Below are positions 32,005 to 41,463 of a stretch of DNA of 64,000 bases, piece after piece (the first letter of the stretch is position 1; every line of letters starts with the position of its first letter). A model generated the notes under the pieces. It worked only from the letters and a program-made list of their open reading frames with translations, had not been told where the DNA came from and ran no database searches. The position numbers and the translations under genes are program-made. This DNA comes from Solwaraspora sp. WMMA2065 (GTDB lineage Bacteria; Actinomycetota; Actinomycetes; Mycobacteriales; Micromonosporaceae), in contig NZ_CP128361.1 of assembly GCF_030345075.1 (NCBI RefSeq), forward strand, positions 496,001-560,000, given 5' to 3'.

Positions 32005-35000
32005 ATGGTCGATCAGGACGGTGCCGCTGCGGACGATGCCGCCGGCTCCGATGGGGCCGCCGGCTCGGGCGATGCCGGACGGGCCGGCGACGCCACCACA
32101 CGGGCCCGCCGCGGCGTACGTGACTGGGTCCGCGCCGCCGCACGGCGTTCCGGGGCACGACTGAGCGACGCCACCCCGTACGGCATCCTCGCCTTCCTCA
32201 CCGCCTCGGCGCTGGCGCCGATCGCCGCCGGAATCGGCTCCGGCGGGCTGCTCGCCGCAGCTGTCGAACAACTCGGCCAGATCGGCGGTGGCTACCTGTC
32301 CGATGTGTTGGTCGACACCGCCGACCGGATGCGCGGCCGGCGGGCCACCGAGGCGCAGTGGCGCGAGGCGCTGGCCGAGGAACTGCTGGCCCGGCTCGCC
32401 GACGAAGGGGAACAGTCCCGGGCGATCCGCGCCGAACTCGGTGAGCTGCTGCGGGGCATCGACGCGGTCGAGGTGGCGCTGGCCGCCGCGGCCGAGACCG
32501 ACGCGCAGCTGCGCGACGACCTCGCCGCCACCTTCCATGCCCTCGGCCACGACGTCGGCGCGCTGCGGTGGATGCTGACCGACGTCCACCGCGTGCTCGG
32601 CGAGGTCCGCCGCGAACTGGCGAAACGCAGCCATGAGCAGCGCGTCGAGATGGACCGGGTACGCCGGCAACTGCTCACCGTCACCCAGCTGAGCAGCCGG
32701 GTGCAGGCACCCGCCGAACCGCAGACCGACCCGGATCGGCCAGAGCCCGGCTCGGCCGCGACCGACGACCCGGTGTGCCCGTTTCCCGGCCTGGCCGCCT
32801 TCGAACCGGAGGACGCGCCCTGGTTCCACGGCCGGCAGGAGCAGACCTCGCAGGTGCTCAGCCGCCTCGCCGAGCAGGCGGTGGGCGGTCCACCGCTGAT
32901 CGTCACCGGCGTGTCCGGGGTCGGCAAGTCGTCGGTACTGCGCGCCGGGGTGCTGCCAGCGATCGCCGCCGGTGCGCTCGGCCCGGCGGACCGGTGGCCG
33001 TGGCTGCTGATGACCCCAGGCGCCCGGCCGCTGGACGAGCTCGTCGACCGTACGCTCGTCGCCGCCGGAGCGGACGCCGCGGACCTGCCGGCGTCGCGCG
33101 TGCACGCGGCCCCGGAGCTGTTCGGTGCGCTCGCCGCCCGGGCCGCGCCCGCCGACGGTCGGCTGGTGATCGTGGTGGACCAGTTCGAGGAGCTGTTCAC
33201 CGAGTGCGCCGACCCGGCCCACCGGCTGGCCTTCGTGACCGCGCTGGGCGCCGCCGCGCCGGCCGTCGTTGTGATCGCGGTCCGCGCCGACTTCTATGCC
33301 GACTGCGCCGAGCTGCCGCCGCTGGCGCATGCATTGGCCGCCGGGCATCTGGTCCTCGGTCGGATGGACGCCGATCAACTGCGTCGCGCGGTGACCGAGC
33401 CGGCGTCGCGGGCCGGCCTGGAGATCGAACCCGGGCTGGTCGAGCTGTTGCTCACCGACCTGAACGCGACGGCACCGGCCGGCTACGACCCAGGGGCGCT
33501 GCCGCTGCTCGGTCACGCCCTGCGGGCGACTTGGCAGCGGCGCGACGGGCGGCGGCTGACCGTGGCCGGCTACCGGGCCACCGGCGGGATCCGCCGCGCC
33601 GTCGCCGAGTCGGCCGAGCGGATCCACCTCGACCTGGATCCCGCCGGCCGCGCCGCGCTGCGGACCGCGATGCTGCGCCTGGTCACCGTCACCGACACCG
33701 GGGCGGTGGCCCGCCGTCGGGGCGCCAGCCGGCTGTTCGACGCCGACCTGCTGGCCCGGCTGGTACGGGCCAGGCTGGTCACCGTCGCCGCCGACACCGT
33801 CGAAATCAGCCACGAGGCGCTGCTGACCAACTGGCCGCGCCTGGACAGCTGGCTCGCCGAGGCCCGGGACGAACTGATCCGGCGGCAGCGGCTGACCGTC
33901 GCCGCCGAGGACTGGCAGACCGCCGGCCGCGACCCCGACCTGCTGTTGCGCGGCACCCGGCTGGCGCTGGTGCGTGACCAGGTCGACCGCAACGACTTGT
34001 CCGCGCCGGAGGTCGACTTCCTGGCCGCGAGCGTGGCCGCCGCCGAGGCCGCCGAACTGGCCCGGCTGCGCGGGATACGGCGGCTGCGCCGGCTGACCGT
34101 GTCACTCGCGGCGGCGTTGCTGCTCGCCGTCGCCGGCGGGCTGGTCGCGGTGAACCGGCAGGTCGCAGCCGAGGACCAACGCCGGCAGGCGATCTCCCGA
34201 CAACTGGCCGCCGAGTCGCAGATCGCCGCGGCCGCCGACAACGACTTGCTCGCCGTCGGCAGGGCGCTCGACGCCTGGGACCAGGCACCCACTGTCGAGG
34301 CGTACGGTGCGCTGCTGTCGGCGCAGGCATCGGGGACGATCGGGCCGCTGGGCACCGCGCCCGGCGGGCTGTCCGCCGCCGTCAGCCCGGACGGCACGGC
34401 GGTGGCGGTGGGACACCAGGACGGTCTGGTCCGGCTCTGGGACGTCGCCACCCTGCGCCAGCGCGACGTCGAGCTGCGGCACGCCACCGACGTCGGTGTG
34501 GTGGCACTGGCCTTCTCACCGGACGGCCGGTTCCTCGCCTCCGGCTCGTTCAGCCGGGACGGTGTCCGGATCTGGGACGTGTCGACCGGTCAGCTGCGGC
34601 ACACCCTGCCGGCGGTCGGCGCGCTCGGCTGGCTGCCCACCGGCGCCACGGTCGTTGCCGGTCGACTCGGCACCGACCTGTCGCCCGAGTTGCAGGTCGG
34701 CGGCTGGTCGGCGACCACTGGCGACCTGCAGTGGTCGCTGCCGACCGGGATGCTCGGCTACGACCTGACCGTCAACGCCGACGGTACGCTGTTGGCCGTC
34801 GCCAACCCCACCGACGGTGACGTCCAGGTCTGGCAGTTGACCGACCAGACCCTGATCCGCAGCCTGCCCGCCGCCCAACAGGTGGCCTTCGGCCCGGACG
34901 ACGCGCTGGTGACCAGCGGACCCGACGGGGCTTTGAACAGCTGGTCGGTGTCGTCCGGCGAGCGCACCGCCCTGCCGGCCGGGCCGTTTCGCGCTGCGGT

Positions 35001-36210
35001 GCCGCTCGCCGTCACCCCGGACGGTTCGCTGCTGACCACCGGCGGGTGGCGTACCGGTCGGATCGACAGCTGGGCGTTGACCACCGGGGTGGTCTCCTCG
35101 GCCCACACCGGCTACGTCGGCCGGGTCGTCGCCGACGTGGCGGTGGCCGCCGACGGCCGGACCGTGGCCGTCACCGGACCGGACGCCCCGACCGTGCTGT
35201 TCCGGCGCACCGGGGTGCTGCTGCGGCATCCGCAGTCGGTCCAGTTCGTCGCGGTCGACCCGGCGGCGGACCGGGTCGTCACCGCCGCTGGCGACGACGT
35301 GGTGCGGATCTGGGACCTGGGCACCCGCGCCGTGCGGGCCACCGTCCGCGCGTCGGACACCGTCACCGGGGTCGCGGTCGCCGGTGACGGCACGTTCGCG
35401 GTCAGCACCACCGGCAGCGGCGTACTGCGCTACACCGTCGCCGGTGAACTGGTCGGGCACGACACCGCCGCCGGGCGGGACGGCTGGACGACCAGACATC
35501 CGGCGTACTCGCCGGACGGAGGGCTGCTCGCCGTCGCCGTGCTCGACCCGGCCGGCGAGGACGGCGGGGTGCTGGTCTGGCGGCTCGACCGGGACGCCGA
35601 ACCGACATTCCTACCGACCGGTGGCGCGGTGAGTGCACTGGGCTTCAGCGCCGACGGGACCACCCTGTTGGCGACCGCCAACCACGGTGTGGTGAGCGGC
35701 GACGAGACGGTGGTGCGGACCGAGCTGAGATCCTGGCACACCGCCGACCTGTCCGGCAGGGACCGGGCAGTAATCGCGGACCTTCAGCTGACCGACCTCG
35801 CGGTCCGTCCGGACGGACACCTGGTCGCGGTGGCCCGCAGCAATGGTCAGGTAGAGCTGCGCACCGTCGCCGGACTGGACCTGGTCGGCACAGTGGACAC
35901 TCCGACCACCAGGCTGTCCGCGGTGGCCTTCAGCCCGGACGGCGAGCGGCTGGTCACCACCGCCGTCAGCGACGACCTGGTCCGGGTGTGGCAGGTCGAC
36001 AGCGGGGAGCTGACAGCGGTGCTCGTCGGGCACGTCGACAACGTCAACGCGATCGCGTTCACCCGCGACGGCCTGCTGCTCAGCGGCTCGACCGACACCT
36101 CGGCCCAGGTGTGGGACCTCGACCCGGACCGGGTCGCGGCCCGGCTCTGCGCCGTGGCGACGCCAGCGTCCCGTGCGGTCGGCGACGAGCCGCCGCGTCG
36201 GTGTCGATGA
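32005..36210 (+). CDS. Large nSTAND-type ATPase with C-terminal WD40 propellers
   Basis: 1401 residues from ATG 32005, with GAGGAGG upstream. Residues 55-105 are hydrophobic and Gly-rich. Residues 110-235 are helical. An nSTAND1-type ATPase then starts CPFPGLAAFEPED near 258, with Walker A GVSGVGKSS (302-310) and Walker B IVVDQFEELF (about 389-398). A membrane-like segment (SLAAALLLAVAGGLVAV) lies near 705. From about 775 to the end run many WD40 units (LRLWDVATL, VWQVDSGEL, AQVWDLDPD). STAND proteins are signal-triggered switches; the WD40 part is the likely sensor. The target is unknown. No signature of a nuclease, TIR or protease effector was found. Confidence 0.85.
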   Translation: MVDQDGAAADDAAGSDGAAGSGDAGRAGDATTRARRGVRDWVRAAARRSGARLSDATPYGILAFLTASALAPIAAGIGSGGLLAAAVEQLGQIGGGYLSDVLVDTADRMRGRRATEAQWREALAEELLARLADEGEQSRAIRAELGELLRGIDAVEVALAAAAETDAQLRDDLAATFHALGHDVGALRWMLTDVHRVLGEVRRELAKRSHEQRVEMDRVRRQLLTVTQLSSRVQAPAEPQTDPDRPEPGSAATDDPVCPFPGLAAFEPEDAPWFHGRQEQTSQVLSRLAEQAVGGPPLIVTGVSGVGKSSVLRAGVLPAIAAGALGPADRWPWLLMTPGARPLDELVDRTLVAAGADAADLPASRVHAAPELFGALAARAAPADGRLVIVVDQFEELFTECADPAHRLAFVTALGAAAPAVVVIAVRADFYADCAELPPLAHALAAGHLVLGRMDADQLRRAVTEPASRAGLEIEPGLVELLLTDLNATAPAGYDPGALPLLGHALRATWQRRDGRRLTVAGYRATGGIRRAVAESAERIHLDLDPAGRAALRTAMLRLVTVTDTGAVARRRGASRLFDADLLARLVRARLVTVAADTVEISHEALLTNWPRLDSWLAEARDELIRRQRLTVAAEDWQTAGRDPDLLLRGTRLALVRDQVDRNDLSAPEVDFLAASVAAAEAAELARLRGIRRLRRLTVSLAAALLLAVAGGLVAVNRQVAAEDQRRQAISRQLAAESQIAAAADNDLLAVGRALDAWDQAPTVEAYGALLSAQASGTIGPLGTAPGGLSAAVSPDGTAVAVGHQDGLVRLWDVATLRQRDVELRHATDVGVVALAFSPDGRFLASGSFSRDGVRIWDVSTGQLRHTLPAVGALGWLPTGATVVAGRLGTDLSPELQVGGWSATTGDLQWSLPTGMLGYDLTVNADGTLLAVANPTDGDVQVWQLTDQTLIRSLPAAQQVAFGPDDALVTSGPDGALNSWSVSSGERTALPAGPFRAAVPLAVTPDGSLLTTGGWRTGRIDSWALTTGVVSSAHTGYVGRVVADVAVAADGRTVAVTGPDAPTVLFRRTGVLLRHPQSVQFVAVDPAADRVVTAAGDDVVRIWDLGTRAVRATVRASDTVTGVAVAGDGTFAVSTTGSGVLRYTVAGELVGHDTAAGRDGWTTRHPAYSPDGGLLAVAVLDPAGEDGGVLVWRLDRDAEPTFLPTGGAVSALGFSADGTTLLATANHGVVSGDETVVRTELRSWHTADLSGRDRAVIADLQLTDLAVRPDGHLVAVARSNGQVELRTVAGLDLVGTVDTPTTRLSAVAFSPDGERLVTTAVSDDLVRVWQVDSGELTAVLVGHVDNVNAIAFTRDGLLLSGSTDTSAQVWDLDPDRVAARLCAVATPASRAVGDEPPRRCR

Positions 36211-36247
36211 CCGGCCCGGTTGCCGCCGACCAGCACCGCCGGGCCGG

Positions 36248-36436
36248 TCAGGTCGGCCGGACCTCGCCGTGCTCGACGCACCGCGCCGACCAACCGGCCG
36301 GCAGCACCTGCACCTTCATCCGCCGTCGGCACCTGGTACAGAAGCGGGGCGGCTCCCAGGCCCGCGCCGCGGCGCAGCCGTCGTGGTTGCCGGTGCTGGT
36401 CCCGGCACCGCACCGGTCGCACCAGATCGCCTGCAC
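36248..36436 (-). CDS. bsaP: Biotin synthase auxiliary protein (BsaP)-like
   Basis: 62 residues, GTG start at 36436, ten bases after the bioB stop. Two Cys pairs (WCDRCG near residue 6, RFCTRCRRR near 33) plus Cys52 and several His suggest metal or FeS binding. Small Cys-rich proteins directly after actinobacterial bioB have been described as BsaP, an FeS protein needed for efficient biotin synthase turnover. The call rests on this position, size and Cys pattern. Confidence 0.75.
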   Translation of the reverse strand: MQAIWCDRCGAGTSTGNHDGCAAARAWEPPRFCTRCRRRMKVQVLPAGWSARCVEHGEVRPT

Positions 36437-36446
36437 GCCCGGCCGC

Positions 36447-37442
36447 TCAGATCGTCGCCGACAGCGCCTTGACCGGCATCTTCAGGTCGTCCAACAGTGC
36501 CAGGTCCTCCGTCGCCGGGCGCCCCAGAGTGGTCAGATAGTTGCCGACAATCACCGCGTTGATGCCGCCGAGTAGCCCGTCCCGGGTGCCCAGGTCACCG
36601 AGAGTGATCTCCCGGCCGCCGGCGTACCGCAGGATGGTTCGTGGCATCGCCAGTCGGAAGCCGGCGATGGCGCGCAACGCGTCCCGGGCCTCGACCACCG
36701 GACGGTCACCCAGCGGCGTGCCGGGCCGCGGGTTGAGGAAGTTCAGCGGCACCTCGTGCGGGTCCAACGCGGCCAGTTGCGCGGCGAACTCGGCCCGCTG
36801 CTCGATCGTCTCGCCCAGCCCGAGGATGCCGCCACAGCACACCTCCATGCCGGAGTCGCGCACCATCCGCAGCGTCTCCCACCGCTCCTCGAAACTGTGC
36901 GTCGTCACCACGTTCGGGAAGTAGGAGCGGCAGGTCTCCAGGTTGTGGTTGTACCGGTGCACCCCCATGTCGACCAGATCGTCGACCTGCTCCTGTGTGA
37001 GCATCCCGAGTGATGCAGCGACCTGGATGTCCACCTCGGCCCTGATCGCGGCGACGCCGTCGCGCATCTGGCGCATCAGCCGGGCGTCCGGCCCCCGCAC
37101 CGCCGCCACGATGCAGAACTCGGTGGCCCCGGTCGCCGCCGTCTGCTTCGCCGCCTCGACCAGTGACGGGATGTCCAGCCACACCGCCCGTACCGGTGAA
37201 GCGAACAGGCCGGACTGGGAGCAGAAGTGGCAGTCCTCCGGACAGCCGCCGGTCTTGAGCGAGACGATGCCCTCCACCTCGACCTCCGGCCCGCACCAGC
37301 GCATCCGCACCTCGTGGGCGAGTTGCAGCGCAGCCGGAACCTGCTCGTCGGGCAGCCGTAGCACGGCGAGGACCCCGGCCTCGTCCAGGCCGACGCCACG
37401 CTCCAGGACTTGGGCGCGGGCTAGATCGAGGATGTCGGACAT
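36447..37442 (-). CDS. bioB: Biotin synthase
   Basis: 331 residues. The radical SAM motif is CPEDCHFC (Cys67, Cys71, Cys74) and the auxiliary-cluster region includes [13 protein letters not shown]. The SAM-binding [10 protein letters not shown] and RYAGGRE segments are conserved. It inserts sulfur into dethiobiotin, the last step of biotin synthesis. It is divergent from bioF across 41 bp and followed by bsaP. Confidence 0.95.
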   Translation of the reverse strand: MSDILDLARAQVLERGVGLDEAGVLAVLRLPDEQVPAALQLAHEVRMRWCGPEVEVEGIVSLKTGGCPEDCHFCSQSGLFASPVRAVWLDIPSLVEAAKQTAATGATEFCIVAAVRGPDARLMRQMRDGVAAIRAEVDIQVAASLGMLTQEQVDDLVDMGVHRYNHNLETCRSYFPNVVTTHSFEERWETLRMVRDSGMEVCCGGILGLGETIEQRAEFAAQLAALDPHEVPLNFLNPRPGTPLGDRPVVEARDALRAIAGFRLAMPRTILRYAGGREITLGDLGTRDGLLGGINAVIVGNYLTTLGRPATEDLALLDDLKMPVKALSATI

Positions 37443-37483
37443 GGTCGTACCCTACAAGGCGGCGTAGACGACGAGGGGGACCC
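37443..37483. promoter_or_regulatory. Compact divergent bioB/bioF promoter region
   Basis: Only 41 bp separate the two starts. On the minus strand TAGGGT stands about seven bases before the bioB ATG, consistent with a leaderless transcript. On the plus strand GAGGGGGA gives bioF a ribosome site. I see no clear BirA or BioQ palindrome. Confidence 0.45.
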
Positions 37484-38623
37484 GTGGCGGACTGGTTGGA
37501 CGGCCTACGGCGGCGGGCCGAGCTGCGGGCCAAAGCCGGGCTGACCCGCGAGCTGCGCCCCCGTACCGCCGACGACCCGCTGACCGACCTGGCCGGCAAC
37601 GACTACCTCGGGCTGGCCGCCCACGCCGAGGTGGTCGCGGCGGCGGCGGACGCCCTGCAGCGGTACGGCCTCGGCGCCACCGGCTCACGGCTGGTCCGTG
37701 GCTCCACCGACGCGCACGCCGCCCTGGAGACCGACCTGGCCGACTGGCTCGGCACCGACCGGGCGCTGGTCTTCTCCTCCGGCTACCTGGCCAACCTCGG
37801 CGCGGTCCGGGCACTGGTCCGGCCCCGTACCCTGCTGGTCTGCGACGCGCACAACCACGCCTCGCTGATCGACGGCGGCCGGCTCGCCGGCGCGCAGACC
37901 GAGGTCGTCGCGCACGCCGACCCGGCCGCGGTGGACGCGGTGCTGACCGCCCACGCCGGGCGGCCGGCGGTGGTCGTCACCGAGTCGGTCTTCTCCGTCG
38001 ACGGCGACCTGGCGCCGCTGGCCGCGATGCACGCGGTCGTCCGCCGGCACGGTGCGCTGCTGCTGGTCGACGACGCGCACGCGCTCGGTGTCATCGGGCC
38101 GGCCGGTGCCGGCGGCGGCGCCGCCGCCGGGCTCGCCGGCCAACCCGACGTGGTGGTCACCGCCACCCTGTCCAAGGCGCTCGGCGGGGCCGGGGGAGTG
38201 CTGGCCGGGCCGCAGCCGCTGATCCGGCACGTGATCGACACCGGGCGTACCTTCATCTTCGACACCGCGCTCGCCCCGGCGGTCGCCGCCGGGGCGCACG
38301 CCGCACTGACGCTGGCCCGCGACGGGGCGCGGCTACGGGCCGAGCTGACCGCCCGGGTCGCCGCCGCCGTGGACCGGTTCGCCGGTGCCGGTCTCGACGT
38401 CGGCGGGCCACCGGCCGGCGGGGTGGTGTCGATCGGCGCGCCCGGGCCGGAGACCGCGCTCGCCTGGGCCCGGGACTGCCGCGACCGGGGGGTCGCGGTC
38501 GGCTGCTTCCGGCCACCGTCCACCCCCGACCAGCGGGCCCGGCTGCGGATCACCGTCAACGCCGGGATCCCCCGGGCCGACTTCGACCGGGCGCTCGACG
38601 TGATCGTGGAGTGCGCGCCGTGA
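37484..38623 (+). CDS. bioF: 8-amino-7-oxononanoate synthase
   Basis: 379 residues, GTG start with GAGGGGGA upstream. PLP enzyme of the alpha-oxoamine synthase family: GNDYLGLA, GSRLVRG, VFSSGYLANLG, VDDAHALG, and the PLP Lys in TATLSKALGG. It condenses pimeloyl thioester with alanine. The stop overlaps the bioD start (GTGA). Confidence 0.94.
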   Translation: MADWLDGLRRRAELRAKAGLTRELRPRTADDPLTDLAGNDYLGLAAHAEVVAAAADALQRYGLGATGSRLVRGSTDAHAALETDLADWLGTDRALVFSSGYLANLGAVRALVRPRTLLVCDAHNHASLIDGGRLAGAQTEVVAHADPAAVDAVLTAHAGRPAVVVTESVFSVDGDLAPLAAMHAVVRRHGALLLVDDAHALGVIGPAGAGGGAAAGLAGQPDVVVTATLSKALGGAGGVLAGPQPLIRHVIDTGRTFIFDTALAPAVAAGAHAALTLARDGARLRAELTARVAAAVDRFAGAGLDVGGPPAGGVVSIGAPGPETALAWARDCRDRGVAVGCFRPPSTPDQRARLRITVNAGIPRADFDRALDVIVECAP

Positions 38624-39345
38624 CCGGCTGGCGCGGCGCGGTGGTCGTCACCGGCACCGACACCGGTGTCGGCAAGACCGTGGTGACCGCGGCGATCGCC
38701 GCCGCCGCCCAGGCTGCCGGCCTGCGGGTGGCGATGGTCAAACCAGGTCAGACCGGCACGGCGACCGGCGAGCCGTCGGACGCCGACGTGGTGACCCGGC
38801 TGGCCGACCCGGCCACCGTACGCACCATCGCCAGCTATCCCGAACCGCTGGCCCCGCTGGCCGCCGCCCGGGTCGCCGCGGCCGAGCCGCTGGAGCTGTA
38901 CGCGGCCGTCGACGCGGTACGCGAGGAGGCCGACAAGCACGACCTGGTGCTCGTCGAAGGGGCCGGCGGGCTGCTGGTGCCGATGGGGCTGCGCCCCTCC
39001 GGCGAGCCGTGGACCATCGCCGACCTGGCGGTGTCGCTGGGCGCGCCGGCGGTGGTGGTGTCCCGGGCCGGGCTCGGCACCCTCAACCACACCGCGTTGA
39101 CCTTGGAGGCGCTGGACCGCCGGGCGGTCCCCGCCGGCGTGGTGCTGGGCGCCTGGCCGGCCGAGCCCGAACTGGTGCACTGGGCGAACCTGAGCGAACT
39201 GGTGCCGACCATGGTCGGCGCGGTGCCCGACGGCGCCGGCACCCTCGAACCGGGGGTGTTCCGCCGATCCGCGCCCGGCTGGCTGACCCCGGCGCTGTAC
39301 GGCGTACTGGACGACTGGCGGGCGTGGGCCGACGAGACCAGCTGA
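38620..39345 (+). CDS. bioD: Dethiobiotin synthetase
   Basis: 241 residues from GTG 38620. P-loop GTDTGVGKT (residues 12-20), substrate Lys in VKPGQTG, and VEGAGGLLVPM are all conserved. It closes the ureido ring of dethiobiotin with ATP and CO2. No bioA (DAPA aminotransferase) lies in the window, so that step must be encoded elsewhere or by another enzyme. Confidence 0.94.
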   Translation: MTGWRGAVVVTGTDTGVGKTVVTAAIAAAAQAAGLRVAMVKPGQTGTATGEPSDADVVTRLADPATVRTIASYPEPLAPLAAARVAAAEPLELYAAVDAVREEADKHDLVLVEGAGGLLVPMGLRPSGEPWTIADLAVSLGAPAVVVSRAGLGTLNHTALTLEALDRRAVPAGVVLGAWPAEPELVHWANLSELVPTMVGAVPDGAGTLEPGVFRRSAPGWLTPALYGVLDDWRAWADETS

Positions 39346-39374
39346 CCACCCCGGGCCAGGGCCGGATGGTCAGC
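39341..39374. terminator. Hairpin between convergent bioD and P450 genes
   Basis: 8-bp perfect inverted repeat (GCTGACCA at 39341-39348 with 39367-39374), starting at the bioD stop. It could serve both convergent transcripts. Confidence 0.45.
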
Positions 39375-39400
39375 CGTCAGCGGGCCGGGGCAGGTCAGCG

Positions 39401-40585
39401 TCAGCCGGCCGGGGCGGTGTCCGGCGGCGGCCGCCGGATCACCAGCGCGTCCGGCATCCGAAACGACAGGTTGTCCGGTGACCACGGCGCCCGGACCACC
39501 TCGGCACCGGTGAGCAGCGGCACCGCCTGGCCGACCACCACCGCCGTCTCCATCCTGGCCAGCTGCGCCCCCACACAGCGGTGCGCCCCGGCACCGAAGG
39601 CCAGATGCCGGCGGGAACCCGGCTGACCGGGGACGAACCGGTCGGTCCGCGCCACCACGGCCGGATCCCGGCCGGCCGCGGCCAGCCAGAGCACGATGCT
39701 CGACCCGGCGGGCACCGGCTCGTCCGCCACCGTCGTGTCGAGCGCCGCCCGCCGCCGCCAGGTGACGATCGGCGGCACCAGGCGCAGCCCCTCCTCGACC
39801 ACGTCGTCGACGTCGACCGAGCCGTCGGCGAGCCCGGCGAGCACCGCCGGCTCACCGGTCAGCCGGTGCAACAGCAGCGTCAGGAACTGCGAAGTGGTCT
39901 CCTGTCCGGCGACCAGCAGGAAGAACAGCGCCCCGACCACCGAGTCGGCGGACTGCCCGGCGTCGCGCAGCGACTTCGCCAGCCCGCCGCCGGTCGCCGC
40001 GAAGTCGCGCAGCACGGTGTGGAACCGGCCCACCGTGTGGGCCAGCTCGTGCTGCCGGTCGGCGTCCACCGGAGCCCAGAACAGCTCCAGCGCGGCGCGG
40101 GCGAACCGCTTCACCGTGTCGGTCGCGGCCGGGGGCAACTGCACCAGCCGGGACAGCACCAGCAGCGGCAGGTCGGCGGCCAGCCCGGCGTACAGGTCGA
40201 CCCGGCCGCCCCGGGCCAGCGTCGCCGCCAGCCCGGCCACCCGCTCGCGGACCAGCCCGGCCAGCCAGTCCCGCTGGGCGGCGACCCGGGTCGGGTGCAG
40301 CGCCTCGGCGACCACCGCCCGGATCGCCGGGTGACTCGCGGTGCCGTTGTTCGCCAGCGTCGGCGGCAGCCGGAACCCGTACGAGGCCAGCACCCGCAAC
40401 GCGGCGACCGGCACCGGCGTGACCGCGTCCAGGGCGTTGTCCGGCCGGAAGGTCACCGGATCGGCGAGCACCTGACGGACCAGGGCGTGCCGGGTCACCA
40501 ACAGATGCGGGGCACCGGTGTGGTCGGCGACCCGGACCACCGGCGGCCACCGGTCGTCGACCCTCTCCCAGTTGCGGAACAGCAC
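39401..40585 (-). CDS. Cytochrome P450
   Basis: 394 residues. The heme-binding motif is FGAGAHRCVGAQLAR (Cys337 as thiolate ligand) and the I-helix oxygen motif is LLVAGQETTSQ. The K-helix EXXR is present as EEGLRLVPP. It is a soluble class I bacterial P450 that needs external ferredoxin. The GTG start is four bases after the stop of the upstream methyltransferase gene, so the two form an operon. It converges on bioD. A BioI-like role in making the pimeloyl precursor is possible but unproven. Confidence 0.9.
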   Translation of the reverse strand: MLFRNWERVDDRWPPVVRVADHTGAPHLLVTRHALVRQVLADPVTFRPDNALDAVTPVPVAALRVLASYGFRLPPTLANNGTASHPAIRAVVAEALHPTRVAAQRDWLAGLVRERVAGLAATLARGGRVDLYAGLAADLPLLVLSRLVQLPPAATDTVKRFARAALELFWAPVDADRQHELAHTVGRFHTVLRDFAATGGGLAKSLRDAGQSADSVVGALFFLLVAGQETTSQFLTLLLHRLTGEPAVLAGLADGSVDVDDVVEEGLRLVPPIVTWRRRAALDTTVADEPVPAGSSIVLWLAAAGRDPAVVARTDRFVPGQPGSRRHLAFGAGAHRCVGAQLARMETAVVVGQAVPLLTGAEVVRAPWSPDNLSFRMPDALVIRRPPPDTAPAG

Positions 40586-40589
40586 CCGG

Positions 40590-41300
40590 TCACGCTAGCG
40601 CCCGCGCCGGCCGGCGCACGGGCGGGCGCAGCTGCCAGACCCGGGTACGCCGGACCCGCACGCTCTCCAACGCCGGCGGCACCGGCACCTGGTAGTCGGC
40701 CAGCTCGGTGAACCGCTCCCGGGGCAGGTACGCCCGGTCCGGGTCACCGACCAGCACCCGGGCCCCGTCGGCGGCGGCGCCCAGCAGGAAGCGCAGCATC
40801 CGCGCGGCCATCGCCTCGCTGTAGAACACGTCACCGGCCAGCACCACCTGCGCGTCGCCGTGGTCGCCGTCGAGCAGGTCGGCGACGGTGACGTCCAGCC
40901 GTACCCGGTTCGCGGCGGCGTTGAGCCCGGCGGCGGCGCCGGCCACCGGATCCACGTCGACCGCGCGTACCGTCGCAGCCGCTGCCCTGGCCGCCGCGAT
41001 CGCGACCAACCCGGAGCCGCAGGCCAGATCCAGCACCCGCAGGCCGGCGACGGTCTGCGGGTGGTCCAGCAGGAACCGGGCCAACGCCTGACCGCCGGCC
41101 CAGGGGAACGCCCAGAACGGCGGCGGTTGTTCGCTGCGGAACTCACCCTCGGTCAGCTCCCACAGGCCGATCGGCTCGGCCGCCTGGTAGAGCCGCAGCT
41201 CCGGCACGTGGGCCACCGGGGCGAGCCGGGCATGGGCGCGGACGAAGGTCGACAGCTCGGCGCTCGACGGTTCGGCGCTCGACAGATCAGTGGTCACCAT
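40590..41300 (-). CDS. Class I SAM methyltransferase, METTL20/protein-lysine-type
   Basis: 236 residues. N-terminal LRLYQAAEPIGLWELTE, PPPFWAFPWAGGQALARFLLD and VLDLACGSGLVAIAAA match the family of nicotinamide N-methyltransferase-like and ETF-beta lysine methyltransferases. VDVDPVAG ends strand 2, and VLAGDVFYSE is the catalytic-site segment. The substrate may be a protein lysine. It precedes the P450 with a 4-base gap. Confidence 0.75.
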   Translation of the reverse strand: MVTTDLSSAEPSSAELSTFVRAHARLAPVAHVPELRLYQAAEPIGLWELTEGEFRSEQPPPFWAFPWAGGQALARFLLDHPQTVAGLRVLDLACGSGLVAIAAARAAAATVRAVDVDPVAGAAAGLNAAANRVRLDVTVADLLDGDHGDAQVVLAGDVFYSEAMAARMLRFLLGAAADGARVLVGDPDRAYLPRERFTELADYQVPVPPALESVRVRRTRVWQLRPPVRRPARALA

Positions 41301-41463
41301 TCGGATTGTGCCCGGCCGGCCCGGCGAGTGCCGGTCGCGGCCAGCGGTTACCGGTTCACCACAGGTGGTGAATTAACCCGTTTCAGTTCGCACTGGGTGA
41401 GAAGAACGGACCCTGTCCGGTCCACGGGTACGGCCGTACCGTGGCCAGTGGACACGGCGACGG

